NCBI GenBank assembly: GCA_027296055.1
Contig: JAPUJT010000175.1
Coordinates: forward strand, 1 to 45,201
Direction: 5' to 3'
Source of the DNA: Planctomycetota bacterium
GTDB taxonomy: Bacteria; Planctomycetota; JAPUJT01
Length of the DNA stretch: 45,201 bases
In this document: positions 1-7,969 of the stretch, in pieces
Layout of the letters: the number at the start of each line of letters is the position of its first letter
Position numbering within the stretch: the stretch's first letter is position 1
Translations under genes and position numbers: made by a program
Notes under the pieces: model-generated
Database searches by the model: none
What the model saw: only the letters and a program-made list of their open reading frames with translations
Told to the model about the DNA's origin: nothing

Positions 1-294
1 GGAGAGCATGGAGCGATCGTGATCTCGCAATACGGGATCTACCTCCTGCCCGCCTTCCCGACCGAGAAGGTCGTCGACCCGACAGGAGCGGGCGATTCGT
101 TCGCCGGGGGGATCATGGGGTACCTGGCCTCGGTGGGAGAGGCGTCGTACGATCATTTCCGAAAAGCGATCCGCTACGGCACCGTCGCCGCTTCATTCAA
201 CGTGGAGGATTACGGCGTCGACCGGATGCGGACCCTCACCCGGAACGAGATAGAGGCGAGGCACGTGATATTCCTGCAGCACCTCGGGCAGTAG
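1..294 (+). CDS. PfkB-family carbohydrate kinase, C-terminal part
   Basis: The open frame runs in from the left edge (the first codons read GEHGAIV), so the gene begins upstream and only about 97 C-terminal residues are present. The motif DPTGAGDSFAGG is the PfkB/ribokinase signature 2: the Gly-rich anion hole and the catalytic Asp (GAGD) that activates the sugar hydroxyl for ATP-dependent phosphorylation. The following helix and the final segment (IRYGTVAASFNVED) fit the C-terminal end of cytosolic sugar or nucleoside kinases. The substrate cannot be told from this fragment. Its TAG stop overlaps the GTG start of thpR by one base, so the two are probably co-transcribed. Certain as a PfkB family member; the specific sugar is unknown. 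Confidence 0.9.
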   Translation, partial: GEHGAIVISQYGIYLLPAFPTEKVVDPTGAGDSFAGGIMGYLASVGEASYDHFRKAIRYGTVAASFNVEDYGVDRMRTLTRNEIEARHVIFLQHLGQ

Positions 295-845
295 TGCGAG
301 CGTTCGTCGCCGTCGAGATCGAACTCCAGATCCGGAGGGCGATCTTCGCCGCGGTCGCCCGCATCCGAGAATCGGGGATCAAGGCGAGCTGGGTCAAGAT
401 AGATTCGATGCACCTTACGCTGAAATTCCTGGGCGACATCCGCGCCGAGCAGGTGCCCGAAGTCGTGGATGTCCTGGAGCAGGCCGCTTCCGTGTCGTCC
501 CCTTTCACGATCCAGATTGCGGATCTCGGGGCTTTTCCGAGCGCTCGCCGGCCCAGGGTGATGTGGACCGGCGTCCGGGACCCTGCTCACGCCCTCCAGG
601 TCCTGGCCCGTTCCATAGACCTGGGACTGCGTCCCCTCGGGGTCGACAAGGGGAAGGGGGAATTCCATCCCCACATCACGCTCGCCCGCGTCCGCGGCCG
701 CTCCGGCGACCTCACCGAACGGCTCGACGACCCCTTCGAGGGCGGTGAGCAGGAGGTGGGCGCGATTGTCCTCTTTCAGAGCGAGCTGGAACCCTCGGGC
801 GCCATTCACACCCCTATTGCGCGGGTCGCCCTGGGGGGGCCGTAA
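294..845 (+). CDS. thpR: RNA 2',3'-cyclic phosphodiesterase (LigT/ThpR family)
   Basis: 183 residues, the normal size for ThpR. Two HxTx motifs typical of the 2H phosphoesterase superfamily are visible: HLTL at residues 40-43 and HITL at 127-130. The two histidines form the active site that opens 2',3'-cyclic phosphate RNA ends to 2'-phosphates; the family was first described as a 2'-5' RNA ligase. The N-terminus MRAFVAVEI also matches the family. The start is a GTG overlapping the previous stop (TAGTG), which suggests translational coupling with the kinase gene. Cytosolic, no signal peptide. Function follows from the family; the natural RNA substrate in the cell is generally uncertain. Confidence 0.93.
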   Translation: MRAFVAVEIELQIRRAIFAAVARIRESGIKASWVKIDSMHLTLKFLGDIRAEQVPEVVDVLEQAASVSSPFTIQIADLGAFPSARRPRVMWTGVRDPAHALQVLARSIDLGLRPLGVDKGKGEFHPHITLARVRGRSGDLTERLDDPFEGGEQEVGAIVLFQSELEPSGAIHTPIARVALGGP

Positions 846-876
846 GGGGCCACTTCAACTCTCCCCCTGGCTCTTC

Positions 877-889
877 TATAATCCCCCCC
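877..889 (+). promoter_or_regulatory. -10 box of the alaS promoter, probably leaderless
   Basis: A perfect TATAAT lies at 877-882, seven bases before the alaS ATG at 890. The stretch between them is a C run with no Shine-Dalgarno complement. Transcription would start at or within a base or two of the ATG. The -35 is weak (TTCAAC at 854-859, 17-nt spacing). Confidence 0.55.
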
Positions 890-3523
890 ATGAAGGCGAC
901 CGAGATACGTCAGGCGTTCATCGATTTCTTCGTCGACCGTGGGCATACCCATGTCCCTTCCTCGGCCGTGGTTCCGGCGGAGGACCCGACGCTCCTCTTC
1001 GCTAACGCGGGGATGAACCAGTTCAAGGGCGTATTCCTCGGCACGGAGACGCGACCGTACACGCGGGCGGTCTCGACGCAGAAGTGCATCCGGGTGAGCG
1101 GCAAGCACAACGACCTGGAGCAGGTCGGCCAGGATGGGACCCATCACACCTTCTTCGAGATGCTCGGCAACTGGTCGTTCGGGGATTACTACAAGAAGGA
1201 GGCGATCGAGTGGGCCTGGGAGCTGCTCACGAAACTTTACGGGATCGACGGTAAGCGGCTTACCCCCACGGTTCACACGACGGACGATGAGGCCGAGGAG
1301 CACTGGAAGAAGACGGTCCCCGGCATCAAGGTCTTACGGTTCGACAAGGAGAACTTCTGGGAGATGGCCGAGACGGGACCCTGCGGTCCCTGCTCGGAAA
1401 TCCATTTCGACCTCGGATCCGAAGGCTGCATGCAGGCGGGGAGAAAAGGGCACACCTGCGAGGTGAACGGCGATTGCGGTCGATATGTCGAGCTCTGGAA
1501 CCTCGTCTTCATCCAGTACGACCGTGACGGGTCGGGCACCAAGGTGGATCTCCCGGCCAAGCACGTCGATACGGGGATGGGCTTCGAGCGGCTCGTGGCG
1601 ATCCTTCAGGGGAAGCCCTCCAACTACGAGTCCGATCTGTTCCAGCCCCTGATGGATCGAGTCGTCGACTTGACGAAAAAGCCTTACGACGCTGGCCCGG
1701 GGGGAACGCCGCATCGGGTCATCGCAGATCATGTTCGGGCCATCACCGTGGCGATCGCGGACGGAGCCATCCCGTCCAACGAGGGACGAGGATACGTCGT
1801 TCGCCGGATCCTGCGTCGCGCTTCTCGCTTCGCCCGGAATCTTGGTGTCCACGAGCCAACCCTCTGGCAGCTGGTCTCGCGTGTCGTGAAGGATCTGGGT
1901 CCGGTCTTTCCCACCGTCCGCGATTCCGCCAAGCAGGTGGAGATGATCGTCCGCGGGGAGGAGGAGCGGTTCGGCCTGACACTCGACAAGGGGATCAAGA
2001 TCTTCGAGAAGATGGTTCGTGGACTCGAGGGCAAGAAGGGCGGGGTGATCTCGGGGCTGGATGCGTTCACCCTTTACGATACGTACGGCTTTCCACTGGA
2101 TCTCACCGAGTTGATGGCGCGGGAGCACGACTTGAAGGTGGACGGGAGGGGATTCGAGGAAGAGATGAAGAAGCAAACGAGTCGTTCCCGCGAGGCCGCG
2201 GAGAGTGATGGGGTCAAGCGGCTGGATCTCTCCTCGATCCAGTTCCTGAAAGGGAAAGCCGTGTCGGCCTTCACCGGGTACGCGGGGATCGAGGGTCGCT
2301 CGAAGGTCCTTGGCGCCGGCGAGATCGAGCACGAGGGACAGGAGGCGGTCGCCCTGATCCTGGAGCAGACGCCGTTCTATGCGGAGTCGGGGGGGCAGGT
2401 GGGCGATACCGGCCGGATCGTCGGCGACGATTTTGCCTTCGATGTGCTCGACACCCGGAAGGTGGACGACCGGATCGTACATATCGGTCGGTTCGTCACG
2501 GGTACGATCAAGTCCCCGGGGGCCCCCGCGGAAGCGGCCGTCGACGGCGCCCGCCGTCGCCGCATCACGCGCAACCATTCGGGGACCCACGTGATGCACT
2601 GGGCATTGCGGGAGACGTTGGGGAGCCACGTCCGCCAGCAGGGATCGCTCGTCGCCCCGGATCGCCTCCGATTCGACTTCGCCCATCCGAAGAAGGTATC
2701 CAGCGACGAGGTCTTCGAGATCGAGCGGCTCGTCAACGAAAAGATCCGGAGGAGCTTCGGTCTGGACACCTCCGAGATAGCGTACCAGGAGGCGATCAAG
2801 CAGGGGATCCTCGCTTTCTTCGGGGACAAGTACGGCGACCTCGTCCGGGTGGTGGACATCGGGGGCTTCAGCCGCGAACTGTGTGGCGGGACCCATGTGC
2901 ACCACACCGGTGAGATCGGTTTCTTCCTCATCTCATCGGAAAGCTCGATCGCATCCGGCGTCCGTCGTGTCGAGGCCGTGACGGGCCGTGAGGCGATCGA
3001 ACAGGTGATCAGCCACCGCGGGGTCATCGCCGAGATGGGGAAGCTGCTCCGGGCGGCGCCGGATCAATTCGTCCGGCGGATCCAGGCGCTGCAGGATGAG
3101 ATCAAGGACCTATCCAAGCGACCCGCGCCGACGACGATCGACGCGAAGGCCATCTCCAGGAAGCTCCTCGGTGAGGCGACCGTGATCGGCGGGGCCAGGC
3201 TCATCACGGCCGACCTCCCCGACATACCCCTCGCCGACCTTCGCCGCGTGGCTGACTCGCTCCGTTCGGCTACGGAGCCCGTGGCGGGAGTCCTCGCCAC
3301 CGCCGAGGAGGGAAAGGTCCACCTCCTGGCCTTCGTCGCGGACACGCTGGTCAAGGGGAAGAATCTGAAGGCCGGGACCCTGATCAAGGAGATCGCCCCG
3401 ATCGTGGGTGGCGGAGGCGGGGGACGTCCCGAGTTCGCCCAGGCGGGCGGCCGCGACGCCTCCAAGATCCCCGATGCCCTAAAAAGGGCTGCCGAAATCA
3501 TGGCCAAAGCCCTCTCCCCGTAA
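890..3523 (+). CDS. alaS: alanyl-tRNA synthetase
   Basis: 877 residues, the full length of a bacterial AlaRS. It charges tRNA-Ala with alanine and hydrolyses mischarged Ser/Gly-tRNA-Ala. Order visible: class II catalytic core from the start (the segment FANAGMNQFKGVFLG is highly characteristic), tRNA-recognition helices, editing domain with zinc ligands H563 and H567 (HSGTH) plus C665 and H669 (CGGTH), then the C-Ala domain with a glycine-rich VGGGGGGRPEFAQAGG near the end. These ligand positions are almost those of the E. coli enzyme. A Cys-rich insert in the core (around residues 178-198, four Cys) is present. No Shine-Dalgarno is visible; see the -10 box seven bases upstream. Single-copy housekeeping gene and the best phylogenetic marker in the window. 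Confidence 0.98.
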   Translation: MKATEIRQAFIDFFVDRGHTHVPSSAVVPAEDPTLLFANAGMNQFKGVFLGTETRPYTRAVSTQKCIRVSGKHNDLEQVGQDGTHHTFFEMLGNWSFGDYYKKEAIEWAWELLTKLYGIDGKRLTPTVHTTDDEAEEHWKKTVPGIKVLRFDKENFWEMAETGPCGPCSEIHFDLGSEGCMQAGRKGHTCEVNGDCGRYVELWNLVFIQYDRDGSGTKVDLPAKHVDTGMGFERLVAILQGKPSNYESDLFQPLMDRVVDLTKKPYDAGPGGTPHRVIADHVRAITVAIADGAIPSNEGRGYVVRRILRRASRFARNLGVHEPTLWQLVSRVVKDLGPVFPTVRDSAKQVEMIVRGEEERFGLTLDKGIKIFEKMVRGLEGKKGGVISGLDAFTLYDTYGFPLDLTELMAREHDLKVDGRGFEEEMKKQTSRSREAAESDGVKRLDLSSIQFLKGKAVSAFTGYAGIEGRSKVLGAGEIEHEGQEAVALILEQTPFYAESGGQVGDTGRIVGDDFAFDVLDTRKVDDRIVHIGRFVTGTIKSPGAPAEAAVDGARRRRITRNHSGTHVMHWALRETLGSHVRQQGSLVAPDRLRFDFAHPKKVSSDEVFEIERLVNEKIRRSFGLDTSEIAYQEAIKQGILAFFGDKYGDLVRVVDIGGFSRELCGGTHVHHTGEIGFFLISSESSIASGVRRVEAVTGREAIEQVISHRGVIAEMGKLLRAAPDQFVRRIQALQDEIKDLSKRPAPTTIDAKAISRKLLGEATVIGGARLITADLPDIPLADLRRVADSLRSATEPVAGVLATAEEGKVHLLAFVADTLVKGKNLKAGTLIKEIAPIVGGGGGGRPEFAQAGGRDASKIPDALKRAAEIMAKALSP

Positions 3524-3530
3524 TTCACGT

Positions 3531-3633
3531 AATTCATGACGCGCACCAAATACGCGCCCCAAATGCGTGGAGACTGTTGAGCGCCAAGAGTTTAGGCGAG
3601 AATTCAGGGGGAAATTCGTGCGCGTCATGAATT
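3531..3633. repeat. 16-bp perfect inverted repeat downstream of alaS
   Basis: AATTCATGACGCGCAC at 3531-3546 is repeated exactly in inverted orientation at 3618-3633, separated by 71 bp. It lies eight bases after the alaS stop and before the next gene. There is no T run, so it is not a classical intrinsic terminator. It could be a long-loop RNA hairpin, a protein site, or a REPIN-like dispersed palindrome; only a genome-wide search can decide. Confidence 0.7.
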
Positions 3634-3702
3634 GGCGCGAATTTGGAACCGGGGGCGGGTCGGGGGCGTCGAAGAGGGAAACGTTCTTTGGAGGCGATGT
3701 CC

Positions 3703-5931
3703 ATGCGATTCCAGTACCGTTCCCTTTGGGTTCTCTCTCTGCTGCTCCTTCTCCCCGCGACGGCCCAGGCGCAGGGCTTCATCGTCGTGGACGACGATCG
3801 GTACCACCAGCCCCACGTCCGCCGGATCTGGCCTAGATACTTCCCTCTCCAGATCAAGTCCCACCGGGTGGACACCGACCTCACCGGGTCGCTCGCCCGG
3901 ACGAAGATCGACCAGGTCTTCTATAACCCGAACCCGATCCAGATGGAGGGGACCTACATCTTCCCGATCCCGGCCGGCGCCGCCTTCGACGAACTGCGCC
4001 TCACGATGAACGGGAAGGAGGTGGCAGGAGAGATCCTCGACAGGGACAAGGCGCGTGAGATCTACGAGGGGATCGTGAGAAAGATGCGCGACCCGGCGCT
4101 CGTCGAGTTCATGGACGGCGGGATGTTCAAGGCCCGGATCTTTCCGATCCCGGCGCGCGGCGATACGCGAGTCAAGCTCCAGTACTCCCAGATCCTGCCC
4201 CGCGAGGCATCCCTCCGGGAGTACCGGTATCACCTGAAGACCCAGCGGTTCACCTCCGCGCCGATCGAGACCCTCTCCATCACCTGCCGGATCGAGACGA
4301 GCCAGGATCTCAACAATATCTATTCCCCGACTCACTCGGTCGACGTCACCCGGAGCGGATCCAGCAAGGCGACGGTGGGGATGGAGCTGAAGAACGTCAC
4401 GCCGGAGCGGGACTTCCAGCTCTTCTTCTCCACTTCGGGGAAGGCGGTGGGGCTCGACCTGATCACCCATCACCGCCCTGCAGAGGAGGGATTCTTCCTC
4501 GCCATCCTCTCCCCTCACCACGAGCTTGACCGGAAGAAGATCCTCCCGAAGGACCTGGTCTTCGTGCTGGACACATCCGGCAGCATGGCGGACGACGGCA
4601 AGCTGGTCCAGGCGAAGGCGGCCCTACGGAACTGCATCTCCCGCCTCGGGGCCGAGGATCGCTTCAGCGTGATCGAGTTCGCCACCGAGGCGAGGGCGTT
4701 CCGTCAGGGCCTCGTTCCGGCCACAGATGAGATGAAGGCGGCCGCCAAGGCTTTCATCGACGATCTCGAGGCGCGCGGAGGCACCAACATTCACGACGCC
4801 CTCATCCGGGCCCTCGAGCCCCTCGATGGCAGGGATTCGAACCGGCCCTACATGGTCTGCTTCCTGACCGATGGCCTCCCCACCGTCGGGATCACGGTGT
4901 CGGGCGAGCTTCTCGATGCCATTGCCAAGAAGAACGGCGAGCGGGCTCGCATCTTCACCTTCGGCGTGGGTTACGACGTCAACACCCATCTCCTGGACAA
5001 GGTTGCGGAAGAGAACCGAGGCAGCCGGAGTTACGTCTCCCCCAAAGAGAACATCGAGGTCAAGGTCTCATCCTTCTACGATCGCATCTCGCATCCTGTG
5101 ATGACGGATCTCACTCTCAAGGTCGACGGGGTCTGGACGAAGGACCTCTACCCCAAGCGGATTCCCGATCTGTTTTACGGGAGCCAGGTGATCCTCCTCG
5201 GCCGGTACAAGGGGGACGGGAGTCACGCGATTCGCCTCTCCGGCTCCTTCCTGGGAGAGCAAAAGGAGTTCGTCTTCGAGGGGACGTTCGCGAAGGAGGC
5301 GAAGCGCCCGGCGATCCCCAGGCTCTGGGCGCTACGAAAGGTGGGTTATCTCCTCGACCAGATCCGACTGAATGGAGTGAGCAAGGAGGTCAAGGATGAG
5401 ATCGTCCGATTGGCCAAGAAGTACGGGATCATCACCCCTTACACCTCCTACCTCGTGATGGAGGAAGGCGAGGTGACCGGCTTGCATCCGCTGCCGGCGC
5501 CGAGAAGGGCCCTCCGCAGGCACTTCGGGGGCCTGCGAGACACCGGCGCGGAACGCACCGCGGGCAAAAGGGTTGCCCGCGCGCCCCGGGCGATGGGCAT
5601 ACCCAAGGGCAGGGGGAGTCAGGACCTCAGCGGGACCATCCAGAAGTTCCGGGAGCGAATCAACCTGGGAAGGCTGGAGGCGGACGACTTCGAGAAGTCG
5701 ATCCGGATCGACGAGGTGATACGAAAGGTGGGGGAGAAGACCTTCTACAAGGACGGCGCCCTCTGGGTGGATAGCGCCTCCCCCGCAGACAAGGAGGCGA
5801 ACCGTATCATCTACCTCTCCGACGAGTACTTCGCGCTGCTGCGTGAGAAGCCGGAGATCGCTCCCTATCTGGCGATCGGCCCCCGTGTCCGGGTCTTCCT
5901 CGTCGGGACCCTGTACGAAATCGTCGAGTAG
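3703..5931 (+). CDS. secreted VIT-vWA domain protein
   Basis: 742 residues from ATG 3703, chosen because GGAGG (3690-3694) is 8 nt upstream; ATG 3697 is too close to it. Signal peptide with AQA-Q cleavage near residue 22. Then a VIT domain (about 30-150, containing DRDKAREIYEG at 113-123), a vWA domain with an intact MIDAS (D290-T-S292-G-S294, T361, D390 of TDG), and a C-terminal extension ending in a module around KVGEKTFYKDGALWVDS. This is the architecture of inter-alpha-trypsin-inhibitor-heavy-chain-like proteins common in environmental bacteria, where metal-dependent adhesion or protein binding is presumed. No sortase motif, C-terminal TM or PEP-type tail is seen, so it is likely periplasmic or released. 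Own transcription unit by spacing. Confidence 0.9.
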   Translation: MRFQYRSLWVLSLLLLLPATAQAQGFIVVDDDRYHQPHVRRIWPRYFPLQIKSHRVDTDLTGSLARTKIDQVFYNPNPIQMEGTYIFPIPAGAAFDELRLTMNGKEVAGEILDRDKAREIYEGIVRKMRDPALVEFMDGGMFKARIFPIPARGDTRVKLQYSQILPREASLREYRYHLKTQRFTSAPIETLSITCRIETSQDLNNIYSPTHSVDVTRSGSSKATVGMELKNVTPERDFQLFFSTSGKAVGLDLITHHRPAEEGFFLAILSPHHELDRKKILPKDLVFVLDTSGSMADDGKLVQAKAALRNCISRLGAEDRFSVIEFATEARAFRQGLVPATDEMKAAAKAFIDDLEARGGTNIHDALIRALEPLDGRDSNRPYMVCFLTDGLPTVGITVSGELLDAIAKKNGERARIFTFGVGYDVNTHLLDKVAEENRGSRSYVSPKENIEVKVSSFYDRISHPVMTDLTLKVDGVWTKDLYPKRIPDLFYGSQVILLGRYKGDGSHAIRLSGSFLGEQKEFVFEGTFAKEAKRPAIPRLWALRKVGYLLDQIRLNGVSKEVKDEIVRLAKKYGIITPYTSYLVMEEGEVTGLHPLPAPRRALRRHFGGLRDTGAERTAGKRVARAPRAMGIPKGRGSQDLSGTIQKFRERINLGRLEADDFEKSIRIDEVIRKVGEKTFYKDGALWVDSASPADKEANRIIYLSDEYFALLREKPEIAPYLAIGPRVRVFLVGTLYEIVE

Positions 5932-5952
5932 ACAACGGTTTATATCCGTGAA

Positions 5953-5994
5953 GGGGACACCCCGCTCATCCGCCCGGCGAGCTGTGGTGTCCCC
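5953..5994 (+). terminator. candidate stem-loop after the VIT-vWA gene
   Basis: GGGGACACC (5953-5961) and GGTGTCCCC (5986-5994) form a 9-bp stem; inside the loop GCTC/GAGC (5964-5967, 5979-5982) can pair further. No U tract follows, so a Rho-independent stop is not established; it may only protect the 3' end. Confidence 0.4.
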
Positions 5995-6008
5995 GCTTCC
6001 CATCGCGC

Positions 6009-6036
6009 TTGACACGCCCCCCACCGCGAGGATACC
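6009..6036 (+). promoter_or_regulatory. candidate promoter for the 6072-9589 unit
   Basis: Perfect TTGACA at 6009-6014, 16-nt spacer, weak -10 GATACC (6031-6036). It precedes the ATG at 6072 and the Shine-Dalgarno AGAGGTGAT (6061-6069). Confidence 0.4.
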
Positions 6037-6071
6037 AGTGGAGCTTTCTCCCACGCCTCCAGAGGTGATCG

Positions 6072-6914
6072 ATGAGCCGTGGACCGATCTTCCGTATCGC
6101 TGTTCTGGCCGGACTGTTCGTTCTGTGTGGGGCCGTCCAGGAGGACGACAAGGAGGCCCGGCGGGAGGCCCTTCGAACCGAGATCGAGAAGCGATTCGGG
6201 AAGGGAGAGTGGCGCGAGGCGGCCAAGGCGATCCGGAAGCTTCGCCTGATGGTGAAGGGTGAGGAGAAGGAGGAGCTTGACGGCGCTCTTCTCCGCTGTA
6301 ACGGCGAGCGGGAGTGGGAAAAGTTCAAGAAGCTGCGGCGATCCTCCAAGCGTCCGGGAAAAGTACTCAAGTCGCTCGACAAGTTCATCAAGAAGTTCGG
6401 AGAAGACGAGACGCTCCTCGAGCGTGCGGAGATGGTCCGCGAGAAGATCCGAAAGGATGTCGTCTTTGTCATAGAGGGCTTCGAGGACGGGCTGGACAAT
6501 GTCTACGGCACCTCCGGCGAGATCGTGGAGGGCCCCGGCGAGGTGAAGGAGGGGAAGGCCGCCTTCCGCTGGAAGACCATGAGCCTGGGGGAGGAGGAGG
6601 TCCGGATTGGATCGGAGGAGAGGAGCGATTGGACCCCATACCGATATCTCACGATGTGGATTTACTCCGCCAAGCCCGGTACAAGGCTCACGATCGACGC
6701 GATCACTACCGGAGAAGACTACTTCGAGGCCTGGAGCACCATCGACTGGTCCGGCTGGAAGAAGATCCGCCTCCCCTTGCAGGGGAGAGGGGCGCGGTTC
6801 CGCAAAGTGGGAAGGGCTTCCTGGAGTGATATCATCGGTGTGCGAATCTGGAAGGATGAAGGCAAGCCCATCGACATCATTCTCGATGAAGTCTGTCTGG
6901 AAAAGGAACTGTAG
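6072..6914 (+). CDS. secreted protein with C-terminal galactose-binding-like domain
   Basis: 280 residues, ATG preceded by AGAGGTGAT at good spacing. Residues 1-22 look like a signal peptide (hydrophobic run ending LCGAVQ). Residues 25-130 are highly charged and helical, rich in Lys/Glu/Arg. Residues about 130-280 look like a beta-sandwich of the CIA30/CBM11/galactose-binding type: VFVIEGFEDGLDNV at the start, IDWSGWKKIRLPL in the middle and DIILDEVCLE at the end are the typical strands. A carbohydrate- or protein-binding role is inferred from the fold only. First gene of a run with 6946 and 7970. No catalytic motif is visible. Confidence 0.75.
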   Translation: MSRGPIFRIAVLAGLFVLCGAVQEDDKEARREALRTEIEKRFGKGEWREAAKAIRKLRLMVKGEEKEELDGALLRCNGEREWEKFKKLRRSSKRPGKVLKSLDKFIKKFGEDETLLERAEMVREKIRKDVVFVIEGFEDGLDNVYGTSGEIVEGPGEVKEGKAAFRWKTMSLGEEEVRIGSEERSDWTPYRYLTMWIYSAKPGTRLTIDAITTGEDYFEAWSTIDWSGWKKIRLPLQGRGARFRKVGRASWSDIIGVRIWKDEGKPIDIILDEVCLEKEL

Positions 6915-6930
6915 TCCCTCCGGGCGCCGC

Positions 6931-6936
6931 TATAAT
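6931..6936 (+). promoter_or_regulatory. TATAAT box just upstream of the 6946 gene
   Basis: Perfect TATAAT nine bases before the ATG at 6946. No convincing -35. If active it would give a nearly leaderless transcript, like alaS; otherwise the gene is read through from 6072. Confidence 0.3.
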
Positions 6937-6945
6937 CGAGGTCGA

Positions 6946-7947
6946 ATGCCGATGAAGACACTCGCTTTCGCCTTCTTGTTGACCCTACCCTTCCTCCCCG
7001 CCTCACAAGACAGGGAAGCCGAAGACCGAGCCCAGATGGAGCGGTCTATCGATGGCATCAAGGAGATACGCGTCCGGATGGGCGCCGAGACACCCCACGA
7101 GATCCTCCGCGGGATCTTCGCCTTCGGAAAGGAGTTCCGGGTGTACGAGGCCGAGGGCGACACCTTCCTCCCCGCCGTCGGCTACCTCCTCGAGGAGGCC
7201 GAGTACAAGGGGAAGCGCATCTTCCGGGAGAAGAAGGGAGACGTCTTCGTCATCTCGGCCGGCAGAGAGAGGGGACAGGTCCAGGACCTCCCCGACGAGA
7301 TCCTCATGGTCCTCGCTCTGGCCGGCGTCGGACTCGACGAGAAGATCGTGATCTCGAAGAACAAGGAGGTGACGGTCAAGGATCTCCTCGAAACGGCCAA
7401 GAAGCGAGTGAATCCCTCACGCGAACTTTCCTGCACGATCGTCGCGCTGGCGAAGTATCTGCCCTGGGGGGAGGAGTGGGACATTCCCCGAGCATCCAGG
7501 AAGCTGACCGTGGAGCGACTGCTCAAGGCCTCCCTCCAGAAGAACCCGGCCGCCTACCTCGACGACGGGGCCCATCACCTCTTCGCTCTCTCGTATGTGC
7601 TCCGGAAAGCTGGAGAGGAGGGCGGGCTTCCGCCAGCCCTGGAAAAGTTGGTGAAGTCCAGGCTCTCCCAAAGGCGGAACCGTCTGAAATCGCAGCAGTC
7701 GGCTGACGGCGGGCTGGGATTCCTTGGCGTGCGATCCCTGGAGACGTCGGCCCTCCACCTCAACTGGGTCCTGATCTCTGGCCCGTGGGAGGAAGTCCAC
7801 CAGCCATGGGTGGATCGCGCTTTCCGGCGGATGTCGCTGGACGTGGCCAAGGAGATCAAGCGGAGGAAGGCGAGTTACGGCACCCTGACCCTCGCGGCAC
7901 GGGCACTGCTCCGATACTCCGGCCTTCGATATTCTCAGCCGGGATAA
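6946..7947 (+). CDS. exported helical protein, possibly alpha/alpha-toroid (prenyltransferase/cyclase-like) fold
   Basis: 333 residues from ATG 6946 (331 from the in-frame ATG 6952); GAGG at 6938-6941 can serve either. N-terminal signal peptide (KTLAFAFLLTLPFLPAS). The mature part is helical. LDDGAHHLFALSYVLRKA and QQSADGGLGFLG recall the Q-x2-DGG-W/L-G helices of terpenoid-cyclase/prenyltransferase-like alpha/alpha barrels, which in such bacteria often occur in non-catalytic secreted proteins. The DxDD motif of cyclases is absent, so enzyme activity is not supported. Separated from 6072 by 31 bp and from 7970 by 22 bp, so likely an operon. Function unknown. Confidence 0.7.
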   Translation: MPMKTLAFAFLLTLPFLPASQDREAEDRAQMERSIDGIKEIRVRMGAETPHEILRGIFAFGKEFRVYEAEGDTFLPAVGYLLEEAEYKGKRIFREKKGDVFVISAGRERGQVQDLPDEILMVLALAGVGLDEKIVISKNKEVTVKDLLETAKKRVNPSRELSCTIVALAKYLPWGEEWDIPRASRKLTVERLLKASLQKNPAAYLDDGAHHLFALSYVLRKAGEEGGLPPALEKLVKSRLSQRRNRLKSQQSADGGLGFLGVRSLETSALHLNWVLISGPWEEVHQPWVDRAFRRMSLDVAKEIKRRKASYGTLTLAARALLRYSGLRYSQPG

Positions 7948-7969
7948 CGAAGAAGAGAGGAAACCCTCC

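Noticed and set aside
1334..2905. 523-residue - strand frame inside alaS
   Set aside because: alaS is certain on the + strand; the antisense frame has no start signals or recognisable sequence.
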